A DNA stretch of 14,315 nt from Flavobacterium psychrophilum (GCA_003243255.1 QFQM01000113.1:1-14315), one strand, 5' to 3'; shown: positions 6,073-14,269, counted from the stretch's first letter. Numbers and translations are program-made. The notes: generated from the letters alone by a model not told the origin.

Positions 6073-8508
6073 ATGGTACAAAAACCAAAAGCTGTAAAAT
6101 ACAAAGTCATAACCGGATACATACTGCTATTAGCTATGGCAGTATTATCTGTTTGGCTTGTATATACTGAAATCTCAAAGCTGGCAATAACCCAAAAAAG
6201 CAACGAAGAGAAAAAAATCCTTCGTATCAGCACAACAATAGCCAATCTCTATGCTTCCGAATCGATCGGTAGAAATTCGATTCTTACCGAAGCCGATGCT
6301 GATTTTAAAAATTACAGCAACCTGATTGACAACATACATCTTGAAATTGACACCATCAAAATGGATGTCGATCCTGCACAGCTAAGTAAATTTGACTCTA
6401 TAAAATTACTGATAGACCGCAAAAGAAACAGTATCAGCGAGATTATTGCCTACCATAAAAAATATGGCCGTAAAGACAATATCAGCCAGGCAATAGAAGG
6501 AATTTACCACACCAAAGATTCTATTATCAATACCAAAAAGTCGGTAGAAACCAAAAAAACATATCCGGGCCAGAAATCGGTTAATGCCATCCTTTCGCCT
6601 CGTTTGAGGGAAGCATTAAGTAAACCTGTTGTACCGAACGATTCCCTGGCGATGGCCTACGGTAAAATTCTTTCAGAACTTATTCTAAAAGAAAAACAGC
6701 AGGATCGCATGATGTTTGCGCAAGAACAGCACCTTCTCGAAGAGAACCGTATCATCTCAGACCAACTGCGAAAAATACTGACTACAATTGAAAATGAGTT
6801 TCTGCAAAAATCATATCAGCAGATAAGGAAATCAGAACTAAGCATGCAAAATCTGGTTAACAATGTTGCGTGGATTGGAGCTTTAGCATTAATAATACTA
6901 ATCACATTTGCATGGATTATTATCCGTGACCTGAGCATAAACCAAAAGTACAGGAGACAACTTGAAATACTAAACCAGGAGAATGAAGAGCTTTTAAGAA
7001 CAAAGTCCATGCTAATGGCTACTGTTACCCATGACCTTCAGACACCACTTGGCAGTATAATAGGCTTTCATGACCTTATAAAAGACTCAGGAATTACCGG
7101 TAAGCAAAAACAATATCTTAGCAACATCAATGAATCGGCTAATTATATTCTGAAGCTTGTAAATGACCTTTTAGATTTCTCAAGGCTCGAAAACAACAGG
7201 ATATCTATAGAGAAAACGTCTTTCAATATCAAAAACGTTATTGAAAACACCTGTAGAACGCTCGAACCTATGGCGGTAAATAAAGGAATAGAATTGAATT
7301 GGGACATCAACGAAGAACTTAATTCGAATTTTATTTCAGACCCTTACCGAATAAAACAGGTACTTACCAACCTTGTAAGCAACGCAATTAAATTTACCCC
7401 TGAAGGATCGGTTGAAGTGACCGGCAAAATAGAAGGTGTAAACATTCATATTTCTGTTATTGATACCGGTATTGGAATCTCAAAGGAAAAACATTCGGAT
7501 GTCTTTAAAGAGTTTACCCAGGCTCATTCGGGTATCGAGAAAAAATTTGGAGGTACAGGATTAGGCCTTACCATTTCCCAAAAAATACTGGAACTGCTCG
7601 ATGGCGAAATTACTCTTGAGAGTGAAGAAGGTCAGGGTTCAATCTTTACGATCATAATTCCGTGTATTCCTGCCGGAGGTGGTTTTTTACCTGAAGAAAC
7701 TACATCAACAAATGATGTTGCAGAAGAGTATCCTTATTTAAGAGGGAAGAAAATCCTGATTGTAGACGATGACACCATGCAGCTTGCCCTGATGAAAGAA
7801 TTGTTTTTAAACTATCCGGCAATAATACGAACAGAAATAAATGCTTCATCAGTAATTTCCATACTTGAAAATGAGGCATTCGACCTTGTGCTCACAGATA
7901 TCCAGATGCCATCTATCGATGGTTTTGAATTGGTACAATTAATCCGAAACAATCCTAATAACCATGTAGTAGCTATACCGGTAGTAGCCTTGTCAGGAAA
8001 AAGGGATCTTTCAGCAAAGGATTTTACAGATGGCGGGTTTAACGCACATCATCCCAAACCGGTGCAGCTGAAACATTTGCTTGACCTCATATCAGAAATT
8101 TTAAGCGGAAGTGCCAGTACCAGTACACCAACTTTCACGACAGAGAAAACACAGGTTAAAGAAACCGGAGATCAGCCATTATACAACTTACGCAGCCTGG
8201 CTCAGTTTACCTATAATGATCCTGAATCCTTAAAAACAATACTAAGGACATTTGTAGAAAGTGTAAAAGAAAACTGCAATGCATTAATGGATGCCGTTAA
8301 CGCACAAAGCGAACAGGCTCTTGCCGAAACAGCACATAAAATGATCCCGATGCTTAAACAAATGGAAGTGCATAGCATTTACACACTATTAGAGCCTCTG
8401 GAAGACAGAACACATACTATGAGCTGGCCTGAGGTTAAAGATTATGTGAATGATATATGTGCCCGATTAGAGGCATTATGTGAAGCCTTTGAAAAAGAAA
8501 TAAATTAA
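6073..8508 (+). CDS. Hybrid sensor histidine kinase with receiver and HPt domains
   Basis: 811 residues. Membrane segments at about 13-33 and 264-284 enclose a 230-residue helical extracytoplasmic domain of no recognised family (CHASE3-like in layout). A coiled linker (290-312) leads to HisKA with His320 in ATVTHDLQTPLG, then HATPase: N box with N437 (LVSNAIKFT), G1 VIDTGIGIS (462-470), F box, and G2 GGTGLGL (493-499). A receiver follows (558-676; D565-D567, phospho-acceptor D609 in LTDIQMP, K662 in HPKP). A C-terminal HPt (about 706-805) has H755 in ETAHKMIPML. All phosphorelay residues are present, so the route would be H320 to D609 to H755 and on to a separate regulator. The convergent sigma-54 activator, sharing the TTAA at its stop codon, is the obvious acceptor (inference). 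The start at 6073 places basic residues before the first membrane helix, as expected. Confidence 0.95.
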   Translation: MVQKPKAVKYKVITGYILLLAMAVLSVWLVYTEISKLAITQKSNEEKKILRISTTIANLYASESIGRNSILTEADADFKNYSNLIDNIHLEIDTIKMDVDPAQLSKFDSIKLLIDRKRNSISEIIAYHKKYGRKDNISQAIEGIYHTKDSIINTKKSVETKKTYPGQKSVNAILSPRLREALSKPVVPNDSLAMAYGKILSELILKEKQQDRMMFAQEQHLLEENRIISDQLRKILTTIENEFLQKSYQQIRKSELSMQNLVNNVAWIGALALIILITFAWIIIRDLSINQKYRRQLEILNQENEELLRTKSMLMATVTHDLQTPLGSIIGFHDLIKDSGITGKQKQYLSNINESANYILKLVNDLLDFSRLENNRISIEKTSFNIKNVIENTCRTLEPMAVNKGIELNWDINEELNSNFISDPYRIKQVLTNLVSNAIKFTPEGSVEVTGKIEGVNIHISVIDTGIGISKEKHSDVFKEFTQAHSGIEKKFGGTGLGLTISQKILELLDGEITLESEEGQGSIFTIIIPCIPAGGGFLPEETTSTNDVAEEYPYLRGKKILIVDDDTMQLALMKELFLNYPAIIRTEINASSVISILENEAFDLVLTDIQMPSIDGFELVQLIRNNPNNHVVAIPVVALSGKRDLSAKDFTDGGFNAHHPKPVQLKHLLDLISEILSGSASTSTPTFTTEKTQVKETGDQPLYNLRSLAQFTYNDPESLKTILRTFVESVKENCNALMDAVNAQSEQALAETAHKMIPMLKQMEVHSIYTLLEPLEDRTHTMSWPEVKDYVNDICARLEALCEAFEKEIN

Positions 8509-9848
8509 AGCTCTATGTTATAAAGCTTCAATTTATTATAAAGCGTTTTTCTGTCTATATTTAATAAGATAGCCGCCTTGGATTTATTGAAATTAGATTT
8601 TTCGAGAGCCAATCGTATTGCCTGTTCCTCATCAGCTTTAGAATAACCTGAAAGTGAACCATCATTTTGTGAAGTTTCCTGCATTTCATGCGGTAATACC
8701 TCTAAATGTATCTGACTTGATTTTGTAAGCAATACAGAGCGTTTAATAATGTTCTTCATTTCCCTGAGGTTACCCGGCCAGTCGTAACTTTTAAAAAGCT
8801 TTGTAACATCTGCATCAAAGCCCTCAACATCTTTCTCAAGATCATCATTTGCCTGAGCCAGAAAATGGTTAGCAAACATCATGATATCCTGTTTTCTTTC
8901 TGAGAGTCTCGGTGCCTTAATAGAAAACTCGTTTAGCCTGTGGTATAAATCTTCCCTGAAATCGCCTCTTTTTACAGCCTCGGTAAGATCTTCATTTGTT
9001 GCGGCAACTACCCTGATATCTACCTGAATTTCCAAATTACTCCCAACAGGTTTTATTTTTCGTTCCTGCAAAGCCCTTAGTAGCTGTACCTGTACTTCAT
9101 AAGAAAGGTTACCTACTTCATCAAGAAATAATGTCCCCCCGTTAGCCGCTTCGAAATGGCCTGTTTTATCATTAACTGCTCCTGTAAAAGACCCCTTGAT
9201 ATGACCGAAGAATTCGCTCGAAGCAAGATCTTTAGGTATAGCACCGCAATCTACAGCTATAAATGGCTTGTTAGCCCTTTTGCTAAGCAAATGGATAGAT
9301 TGTGCTATATATTCTTTTCCTGTCCCGCTATCGCCTATTATAAGCACTGACATATTAGTAGGCGCTACAAGCTCGATATGCTCATGCAATCGCAAAGAAT
9401 CACTACTGATACCTTTTACGAAAGATAACGGAGAAGTACCGGTTTTCTTTTCCTTAGTTTTAGCAGGGAGGTTTTCTTTAGAAGATTTTTTATTCAGTGC
9501 CAGTCCTATCGTATGGAGAATCTCATCAGGATTAATTGGTTTCCCTACATAGTCAAAAGCACCCATTTTTATCGAGTTTACAGCTGTCTTAATATCTGTA
9601 TATCCCGTCATGAGTATCACCTGGGTATCTAGTGATGTTTCTTTAACGAGTTTAAGTATTTTGAGTCCGTCGCTATCAGGCAACCTTATATCTGTCAAAA
9701 CAACATCAAAAATCTGTTTATTGATGTGTTCTTCTGCTTCCTGCCCGCTAAATGCATTTGTGACGTCAAAACCTTTTTTTTGCAAAAAGGTTTTCAGCAT
9801 TACACAAAAAGCAGTATCATCATCAATTACCAGTATCTTAGAACTCAT
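8505..9848 (-). CDS. NtrC-type sigma-54-dependent response regulator
   Basis: 447 residues in three domains. The receiver (1-115) has D10-D11, phospho-acceptor D53 (LTDIRLPDSDG), T81 and K103 (GKP). The AAA+ domain (about 144-375) has Walker A GDSGTGKE (172-179), the sigma-54 contact loop as GSFTGA (219-224; most relatives have GAFTGA), Walker B GGTLFLDE (237-244), and arginine-finger region DFREDLYHRLN (296-306). The Fis-type HTH is at 406-447 (EEQAIRLALEK, NKSKAAILLNIDRKTLYNKL). It would bind enhancer sites and use ATP hydrolysis to open sigma-54 promoters. It converges with the hybrid kinase, whose HPt probably phosphorylates D53. A sigma-54-like promoter and tandem palindromes just upstream of the neighbouring exported protein are the likely target. 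A TACATTTG -7 box precedes it. Confidence 0.95.
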   Translation of the reverse strand: MSSKILVIDDDTAFCVMLKTFLQKKGFDVTNAFSGQEAEEHINKQIFDVVLTDIRLPDSDGLKILKLVKETSLDTQVILMTGYTDIKTAVNSIKMGAFDYVGKPINPDEILHTIGLALNKKSSKENLPAKTKEKKTGTSPLSFVKGISSDSLRLHEHIELVAPTNMSVLIIGDSGTGKEYIAQSIHLLSKRANKPFIAVDCGAIPKDLASSEFFGHIKGSFTGAVNDKTGHFEAANGGTLFLDEVGNLSYEVQVQLLRALQERKIKPVGSNLEIQVDIRVVAATNEDLTEAVKRGDFREDLYHRLNEFSIKAPRLSERKQDIMMFANHFLAQANDDLEKDVEGFDADVTKLFKSYDWPGNLREMKNIIKRSVLLTKSSQIHLEVLPHEMQETSQNDGSLSGYSKADEEQAIRLALEKSNFNKSKAAILLNIDRKTLYNKLKLYNIEL

Positions 9849-9872
9849 GAGCTATAAAAAAAATAATATCTA

Positions 9873-9880
9873 CAAATGTA
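9873..9880 (-). promoter_or_regulatory. Candidate -7 box for the sigma-54 activator gene
   Basis: On the minus strand TACATTTG matches TAnnTTTG exactly, 24 bases before the ATG at 9848. No TTG is present at the expected -33 spacing. The strong terminator just upstream isolates the activator gene from its neighbour, so it needs its own promoter here. Confidence 0.5.
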
Positions 9881-9908
9881 ATTCTTTTGGCAGTTAGTAT
9901 GTGTTAAT

Positions 9909-9940
9909 AAAAAAACAAAAGGAGACGCTCCCGTCTCCTT
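9909..9940 (-). terminator. Terminator of the PepSY-like gene
   Basis: Arms AAGGAGACG (9919-9927) and CGTCTCCTT (9932-9940) form a perfect 9-bp stem with loop CTCC. On the minus strand the stem is followed by TTTTGTTTTTTT, a classic intrinsic terminator for the gene ending at 9973. A further small inverted repeat GAAGAA-AAAA-TTCTTC (9947-9962) lies between stop and terminator. Confidence 0.88.
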
Positions 9941-9972
9941 CTATTCGAAGAAAAAATTCTTCAATCACCTTA

Positions 9973-10293
9973 CTATATATTTTTAGCCTGTCTGGCTTCT
10001 TCTCTTATAAATTCGCCGGTACTTTTATAATAAGCATTTAAAGCTTTATCATTTTTCTTCAGCACCAGCTTGTAATCACCTTTGCCAGTTATAAAAGCTT
10101 CTTCCAGCGCAAAACCACTATACCTTATACTGGCCTGCTTTAACACCTGTGAAGGTATTTGATTGGTTTCAACTTTTTTATCCTGAACTTCCTGCGTTAA
10201 TGATATAACTGATTTACTATCTGTGGCTGTTACAGCATTTACCAAAAAACTTAATGTAACAACAGTCGATACTAAAAAGCTGATCATATTCAT
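9973..10293 (-). CDS. Small exported PepSY-like protein
   Basis: 106 residues. A Sec signal peptide (about 1-23, hydrophobic FLVSTVVTLSFLVNAV, likely cleavage after VTA) precedes a mature domain of about 83 residues. The segment 46-98 (IPSQVLKQASIRYSGFALEE, then FITGKGDYKLVLKKNDKALN and YYKSTGEFIRE) has the pattern of the Bacteroidetes PepSY-like family: a helix ending in a tyrosine-containing turn, then three short strands and a final G-[EK] turn. These proteins are periplasmic or surface-exposed and of unknown role. It probably acts in the envelope. The gene is monocistronic: a terminator directly after it and, upstream, a -24/-12-like element with distant tandem palindromes. It is therefore the likely target of the adjacent NtrC-type activator and could feed back on the kinase, like small periplasmic modulators in other systems (inference). 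Confidence 0.8.
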   Translation of the reverse strand: MNMISFLVSTVVTLSFLVNAVTATDSKSVISLTQEVQDKKVETNQIPSQVLKQASIRYSGFALEEAFITGKGDYKLVLKKNDKALNAYYKSTGEFIREEARQAKNI

Positions 10294-10315
10294 TTACCGC
10301 TTGATGTATAGATAT

Positions 10316-10333
10316 ATGAAATAATCGTACCAA
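10316..10333 (-). promoter_or_regulatory. Sigma-54 (-24/-12)-like promoter for the PepSY-like gene
   Basis: The minus strand reads TTGGTACGATTATTTCAT. It matches the sigma-54 pattern TTGGCACG-N4-TTGCA with two differences (T for C after GG; T for G in the -12 GC). GG to the -12 dinucleotide is exactly 10 bases, the required spacing. The predicted start is near 10306, about 13 bases before the ATG. The G-to-T change at -12 weakens the call, but the neighbouring activator and the distant palindromes support it. No good TAnnTTTG box was seen here. Confidence 0.55.
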
Positions 10334-10412
10334 GAAGCTTATACAAACAAAAAAACACCCAATTCCTTGTAAACAAGACCTTTGAGCGTTTTTAAAATAT
10401 TTTATCATTAAA

Positions 10413-10440
10413 ATCAAAGTGTGGAATTCCACACTTTGAT
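10413..10440. promoter_or_regulatory. 28-bp perfect palindrome, probable activator site
   Basis: Arms ATCAAAGTGTGGAA and TTCCACACTTTGAT meet with no spacer. Its centre is about 120 bp upstream of the predicted sigma-54 start, a normal enhancer distance, and it shares 12 of 13 bases (AAAGTGTrGAATT on the minus strand) with the next site. On the minus strand it is followed by TTTTAAT, so it could also form a hairpin (loop AATT) ending the upstream surface-protein transcript; both roles may coexist. Confidence 0.65.
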
Positions 10441-10454
10441 GTAGAAATTCTACA
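10440..10454. promoter_or_regulatory. Second, weaker palindrome of the tandem pair
   Basis: TGTAGAA-A-TTCTACA, centred at 10447, 20.5 bp from the centre of the perfect palindrome; the repeat period AAAGTGT to AAAGTGT on the minus strand is 21 bp, two helical turns. Such same-face pairs are typical for dimeric NtrC-type activators that must form oligomers. It begins only a few bases after the stop codon of the surface-protein gene. Confidence 0.55.
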
Positions 10455-10467
10455 CTTTTGTATGCGT

Positions 10468-13400
10468 TTATCTGATCATTGAGAAATGCCCTCTGTGAAT
10501 TCTACCATCTTTTCTGTAAACAACAAACCAATAATCCGTAGACGGAAGAGGCTTTCCGTTCAACATACCATCCCACCCTTCCTGCTGTGGTGTAAACCCT
10601 GTTATTAGTTTGCCATATCGATCATAAATAAAAATTCTGGCCTCGGGCTCAAACCATGAATATTCAAGACGCCATTTTTCGTTTATGCCATCTCCATTCG
10701 GCGTAAAGAATTTTGGATAATTAAGCAGTGCCAGTTTTTCAGATACCATCCCACAGCCATTTTTATCTCTTATATAAACTGTATAAATACCCGGCTGCAG
10801 ATGAGTGAAGATTGGTTCATCCTGATAAAAATCATCATCAAGAGAGTATTCATAGTTCCCCTGACCCTCTGTAACATTTATCCTGATCGAATTTTGATTG
10901 TCTGTCCAGTCCTGTATTTCTACCGACCATGCTTCTGCCGGGCCTGAAGCTGTAACAGTAATATCTGCTGTAGTCTCACAGATAAAACCATCATATTCAT
11001 TCCCGACTTTAACCCAATAGTCACCCGCTTTTTTCACGACAATTGAAGATGTCGTTGCCCCGGTAGACCATTGATAATTGTTGAATCCTGAATCAGCATG
11101 CAGCACTATCTGATTGTCTTCAGTACAGAGAATATAATCCCGTTTCATCTTAATTACAGGATATTCAGAAATCCTAAGGTTAAAAGAAACTACATCGTGA
11201 CATAAAGAGATATGCCTGTGCACAAGACGCGCATATATAGTTTGCGGATTTGAAGTATTGGTATGAAGAGTCGGTATGGCATTAACCCCACCTTCTGCAT
11301 CCTGCTCGCTTAGGTGATAGGTTACCGTATACAAAGCCGCCGGCTGATTCTCTAAAATTAATGGTGTTTGGGTTTCTAAATCAAATTCAGTTGATGAAGT
11401 TGCTGCTTCAACACAAAACAGCATATCGCCCGGATCATGTGCATTGGTAAGTTCAGGCAATTGTCTGATATCAACTTCAATTGTTCCGACAAACCCACAT
11501 GCGTCTTCAACCAAAAACTCGTATTTACCGGGTACAAGCCCTGAAAATATACTGTTATTGCCATTATCCATAGGAAACGGAGCATCATCTTTAGAGATAA
11601 TGCTGTAATGCAACGGAGCAAGTCCGGTTGCATCTACATAGATATCATTTGAATTTTGATAACACGATATATTATAAACGCTTTTAACCTTAACACCATC
11701 ACTATATTCAAATGTAGCCAATTGACCAAAACAAGACTTAATGTTCTGTGGGCTTACATAATTCTCAAAATACCTGACTACCCTCAAAGTCCCCTCATAT
11801 TCCAAAGCTACCAATGTTTGCCCGTTAACCAGTGAAAGCGAATTATTAGCATTCGGTTCTGTCCCTTCGGCAAAAGTAATTCCTGTAACCGGATGCCCCC
11901 ATGTATCATTAGCGGCATCAATAAGTTTTTGTAACCAATATGTTGGAGGATCTCCAAAAGTGTTGCTTCCGGAATCCATAAGGCCTAAATCAAAATTCCC
12001 ACAATTGCGTGTGTAAGTTACAGCATTACCGGAAGTACCACCTGCAGATATGCTCACCGAAGCAGTAACTTCAATACCACATATATCTACACCGGAAAAA
12101 CTATAATTCCCGGGAGGCAAATTTTCCATAAAGAAAACCCCAGTTGCATCAATATAACTGGTTACATCCAAAGGAAGATCCTGATCGAATTCAACAGGAG
12201 CAGCCGTCATGGTAAGTGATGTAAGTTTGCCATTACCGCTGGTAACACGCAAAGCACCACTACCAACAACGCAACTAACAGCAGAAGAACCCGTAAAACC
12301 TTTCTCTTCAAAATCAGGGATTAAAGCGGTTACTTCATGTTCCTTACCACATTCATCCGTAACTATAAACTTGTACTCGCCTTTAGGCATATCTACCAGT
12401 ATCACTGTACCATTGCTGTTAATGTTTGCAGTCACATCTTTAGGCAATGGATTAGAAGCTTCATAAGCCGGTGGCGCTTCAATAATTGAAGCCGAAACAA
12501 TTTTTCTGTTCGGTACAGAAACTGCTATTCTTCCAAATTCAGAAAAACAACCATTATTACTCCCCCCTGCAACAGCTTCAACAATTTCATCATCAATTTC
12601 AAACTCATAAGAAATTGTATTTCCACAATGATCTACCACCTCTACAACATATTTCCCTTCAGGAACAGCAGTTTCCTGATCACCATAAACAACTGTGCCA
12701 TTAGCATCAAAAGGTCCGGGATGTGTATCATTTAAAACGGATGGCTCAAACCCTTCAGGAGATTCTGTAAAATTAATCGTAAATGGAGGAACAAAATTTT
12801 GTACGTTAAGGGTAAGATAATGTTGCCCACATGGCAAAATTATATTTGCTATGTGTGATACAGATCGTTCAGGATTCAGACTCATATCTCCACTCTGATA
12901 CTGACTATTACAAGCATCAGTAATTTTCATTGAGTAAGAATAGTCAGCTTCATCAACCGGAAATGTCTGGGTAATTGATAGCGCAATCGCGTCTCCACTT
13001 TCATAAGTCTGAACGATTGTAGTTGGAGGATTTCCATTACCGGGTGTAATAGTATATTCAATAGTTATGGGATAGGTTATCGCTATCCCTTCGCCGTATG
13101 AAATTGTATTTGTAACAGTTACCGTATCACAATCTCCGTTAACACTGGCTTCAAATGAAGGAGCAGAAATGGCAGGAGGTCCCGGACTTGCGGCTAATGT
13201 GTAAGTAGTAACCTCTGCATCACCACATTCATTAAACACACGGACAACATATATACCGGCCGGTAACCCTTCAAAAACATTAGACTCCTGAACCGGTCTC
13301 TCTACCGGACCTGAAATTATTTCATAAAATGCACCGGTACCCTCTGTTACCGTAATAATCATATTTGCTCCCTCAACACATGCCTGGTTAGTGGCACTCA

Positions 13401-13806
13401 CTTCAAAATCAAAAGGTGCAGGAGTTTTAATTATAGTTGTATGAACTTCCTGCTTATTGCTTTCCTGCCCAATGGACTGTACAGCAATAATTTTATAATC
13501 TCCTTCAGAAAGGCTACCCAGCGTATTTGAAGACGAGACAGATATAGGATTTGTTTCATCCGGCAATTTGTATACAGTATAACTCATCGTTGAACCGGGT
13601 GTACCATTATTTATAATAAAGGTCATAGTACCATTACCATTACAGGTTTCATCTGTAGTTGTAACCTGCAATTCGAAATCCTGCATTTGCGAATATACCG
13701 GAGCGGTAAAAATGAAGAATACCAAAAGCATCAAACAATGCAGTTTTCTACATTTATCGAAACATAAATTAAAGATATTCAACGAAGAACCCATTTGTAA
13801 AACCAT
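10468..13806 (-). CDS. Large T9SS type B-sorted surface protein with repeats
   Basis: 1112 residues. The N-terminal signal has a basic n-region (DKCRKLHC), hydrophobic core LMLLVFFIFTAP and likely cleavage after YSQ40. The C-terminal 85 residues (NYPKFFTPNGDGINEKW, IFIYDRYGKLI, GWDGMLNGKPLPSTDYWFVV, GHFSMI) are the gliding-motility-associated / T9SS type B sorting domain, so it is exported by the type IX system to the cell surface or outside. Between them, units of the form PxGxYxxxVxDxCG recur near 182, 382, 474, 564, 758 and 1004, each closing an Ig-like SprB-type module. Modules 420-496 and 512-586 are a tandem pair with a 92-residue period. Residues 620-680 (YWLQKLIDAANDTWGHPVTG) and 797-880 are modules seen in other flavobacterial surface proteins. 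Adhesion or gliding is plausible but unproven. Start Met5 (13794) is an alternative. No PorP/SprF-like partner is next to it in the window. Confidence 0.93.
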   Translation of the reverse strand: MVLQMGSSLNIFNLCFDKCRKLHCLMLLVFFIFTAPVYSQMQDFELQVTTTDETCNGNGTMTFIINNGTPGSTMSYTVYKLPDETNPISVSSSNTLGSLSEGDYKIIAVQSIGQESNKQEVHTTIIKTPAPFDFEVSATNQACVEGANMIITVTEGTGAFYEIISGPVERPVQESNVFEGLPAGIYVVRVFNECGDAEVTTYTLAASPGPPAISAPSFEASVNGDCDTVTVTNTISYGEGIAITYPITIEYTITPGNGNPPTTIVQTYESGDAIALSITQTFPVDEADYSYSMKITDACNSQYQSGDMSLNPERSVSHIANIILPCGQHYLTLNVQNFVPPFTINFTESPEGFEPSVLNDTHPGPFDANGTVVYGDQETAVPEGKYVVEVVDHCGNTISYEFEIDDEIVEAVAGGSNNGCFSEFGRIAVSVPNRKIVSASIIEAPPAYEASNPLPKDVTANINSNGTVILVDMPKGEYKFIVTDECGKEHEVTALIPDFEEKGFTGSSAVSCVVGSGALRVTSGNGKLTSLTMTAAPVEFDQDLPLDVTSYIDATGVFFMENLPPGNYSFSGVDICGIEVTASVSISAGGTSGNAVTYTRNCGNFDLGLMDSGSNTFGDPPTYWLQKLIDAANDTWGHPVTGITFAEGTEPNANNSLSLVNGQTLVALEYEGTLRVVRYFENYVSPQNIKSCFGQLATFEYSDGVKVKSVYNISCYQNSNDIYVDATGLAPLHYSIISKDDAPFPMDNGNNSIFSGLVPGKYEFLVEDACGFVGTIEVDIRQLPELTNAHDPGDMLFCVEAATSSTEFDLETQTPLILENQPAALYTVTYHLSEQDAEGGVNAIPTLHTNTSNPQTIYARLVHRHISLCHDVVSFNLRISEYPVIKMKRDYILCTEDNQIVLHADSGFNNYQWSTGATTSSIVVKKAGDYWVKVGNEYDGFICETTADITVTASGPAEAWSVEIQDWTDNQNSIRINVTEGQGNYEYSLDDDFYQDEPIFTHLQPGIYTVYIRDKNGCGMVSEKLALLNYPKFFTPNGDGINEKWRLEYSWFEPEARIFIYDRYGKLITGFTPQQEGWDGMLNGKPLPSTDYWFVVYRKDGRIHRGHFSMIR

Positions 13807-14113
13807 ACAATAGTTAAAATTATGCCAATATTAGTTAAAATTTATGTAAGTAAAAAACATGCTTTAATAAATCAGCAAATTAAAAACTATCACAACATAT
13901 TACGTAAAAGATAACTCTATGGATTTAGCAACGGATATAATTTATCTGTATACCAGAGATTTATCATTATTATAAACATCCTCGCCTTAAAATACCCTAA
14001 GATAAACTCAAACTTCAAATTAAAACAATGAAATTTTACAATACTTTGCCCAAAACTTTTGTGACATAATTAAATGAGATGTAGGATTATATAAATGAAA
14101 CATCAGAATTGAC
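13807..14113. other. AT-rich spacer upstream of the surface-protein gene
   Basis: No gene is seen in about 300 bases. The region should contain the promoter of the surface-protein gene on the minus strand, but only imperfect -7 boxes such as TAATTTTA near the start codon are visible and none has a TTG at the right distance. No terminator or notable repeat was found in this part. Confidence 0.5.
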
Positions 14114-14149
14114 ATAAAACAAAATCCCATCCGTAATTGAGTAGGGTTT
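14114..14149. repeat. Left copy of a hairpin repeat bracketing a GC-rich element
   Basis: Begins ATAAAACAAAA and carries the imperfect hairpin AAATCCCATCC ... GAGTAGGGTTT. It is similar in sequence and same orientation to the copy at 14270-14307 (shared ATAAAACAAAA, ATCCGTA, TAGGGTTT), so the two look like diverged direct repeats. Confidence 0.6.
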
Positions 14150-14250
14150 GCTGCGCCAGTTCACTGCGTTCGTGTTCAAAAGGCCCGAGGCCCTGGCCAA
14201 CTGGCCAGGCAAAGGCGACGACCCCCGATAGCTATCGGGGCTCCCACAAA
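14150..14250. repeat. GC-rich palindromic intergenic element
   Basis: About 100 bases far richer in G+C than the surroundings. It contains CCTGGCCA-AC-TGGCCAGG (14192-14209) and the 18-bp perfect palindrome CCCCGATAGCTATCGGGG (14223-14240). From memory, the motif CCCGATAGCTATCGGG is frequent between genes in Flavobacterium genomes, so I take this for a member of a REP/MITE-like family; copy number cannot be checked here. An open frame of 63 codons crosses it on the minus strand but shows no protein-like pattern. Confidence 0.65.
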
Positions 14251-14269
14251 TTGCAGTACCTAAATTATT

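Noticed and set aside
9156..9897. Three plus-strand open frames opposite the sigma-54 activator
   Set aside because: Antisense to a full-length conserved gene; no signals of their own.
10217..10432. Minus-strand open frame of 71 codons upstream of the PepSY-like gene
   Set aside because: It overlaps the signal-peptide end of the real gene in another frame and runs through the palindrome and sigma-54 element; the product has no coherent features.
12209..12704. Two plus-strand open frames inside the surface-protein gene
   Set aside because: Antisense shadows of a long, clearly coding frame; low-complexity products rich in His, Gln, Leu and Ser.
13818..13860. TTGGCATAATTTTAAC upstream of the surface-protein gene as a sigma-54 promoter
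   Set aside because: The GG is present but the base pair 10 bases downstream is AC, not GC, and no tandem palindromes lie upstream.
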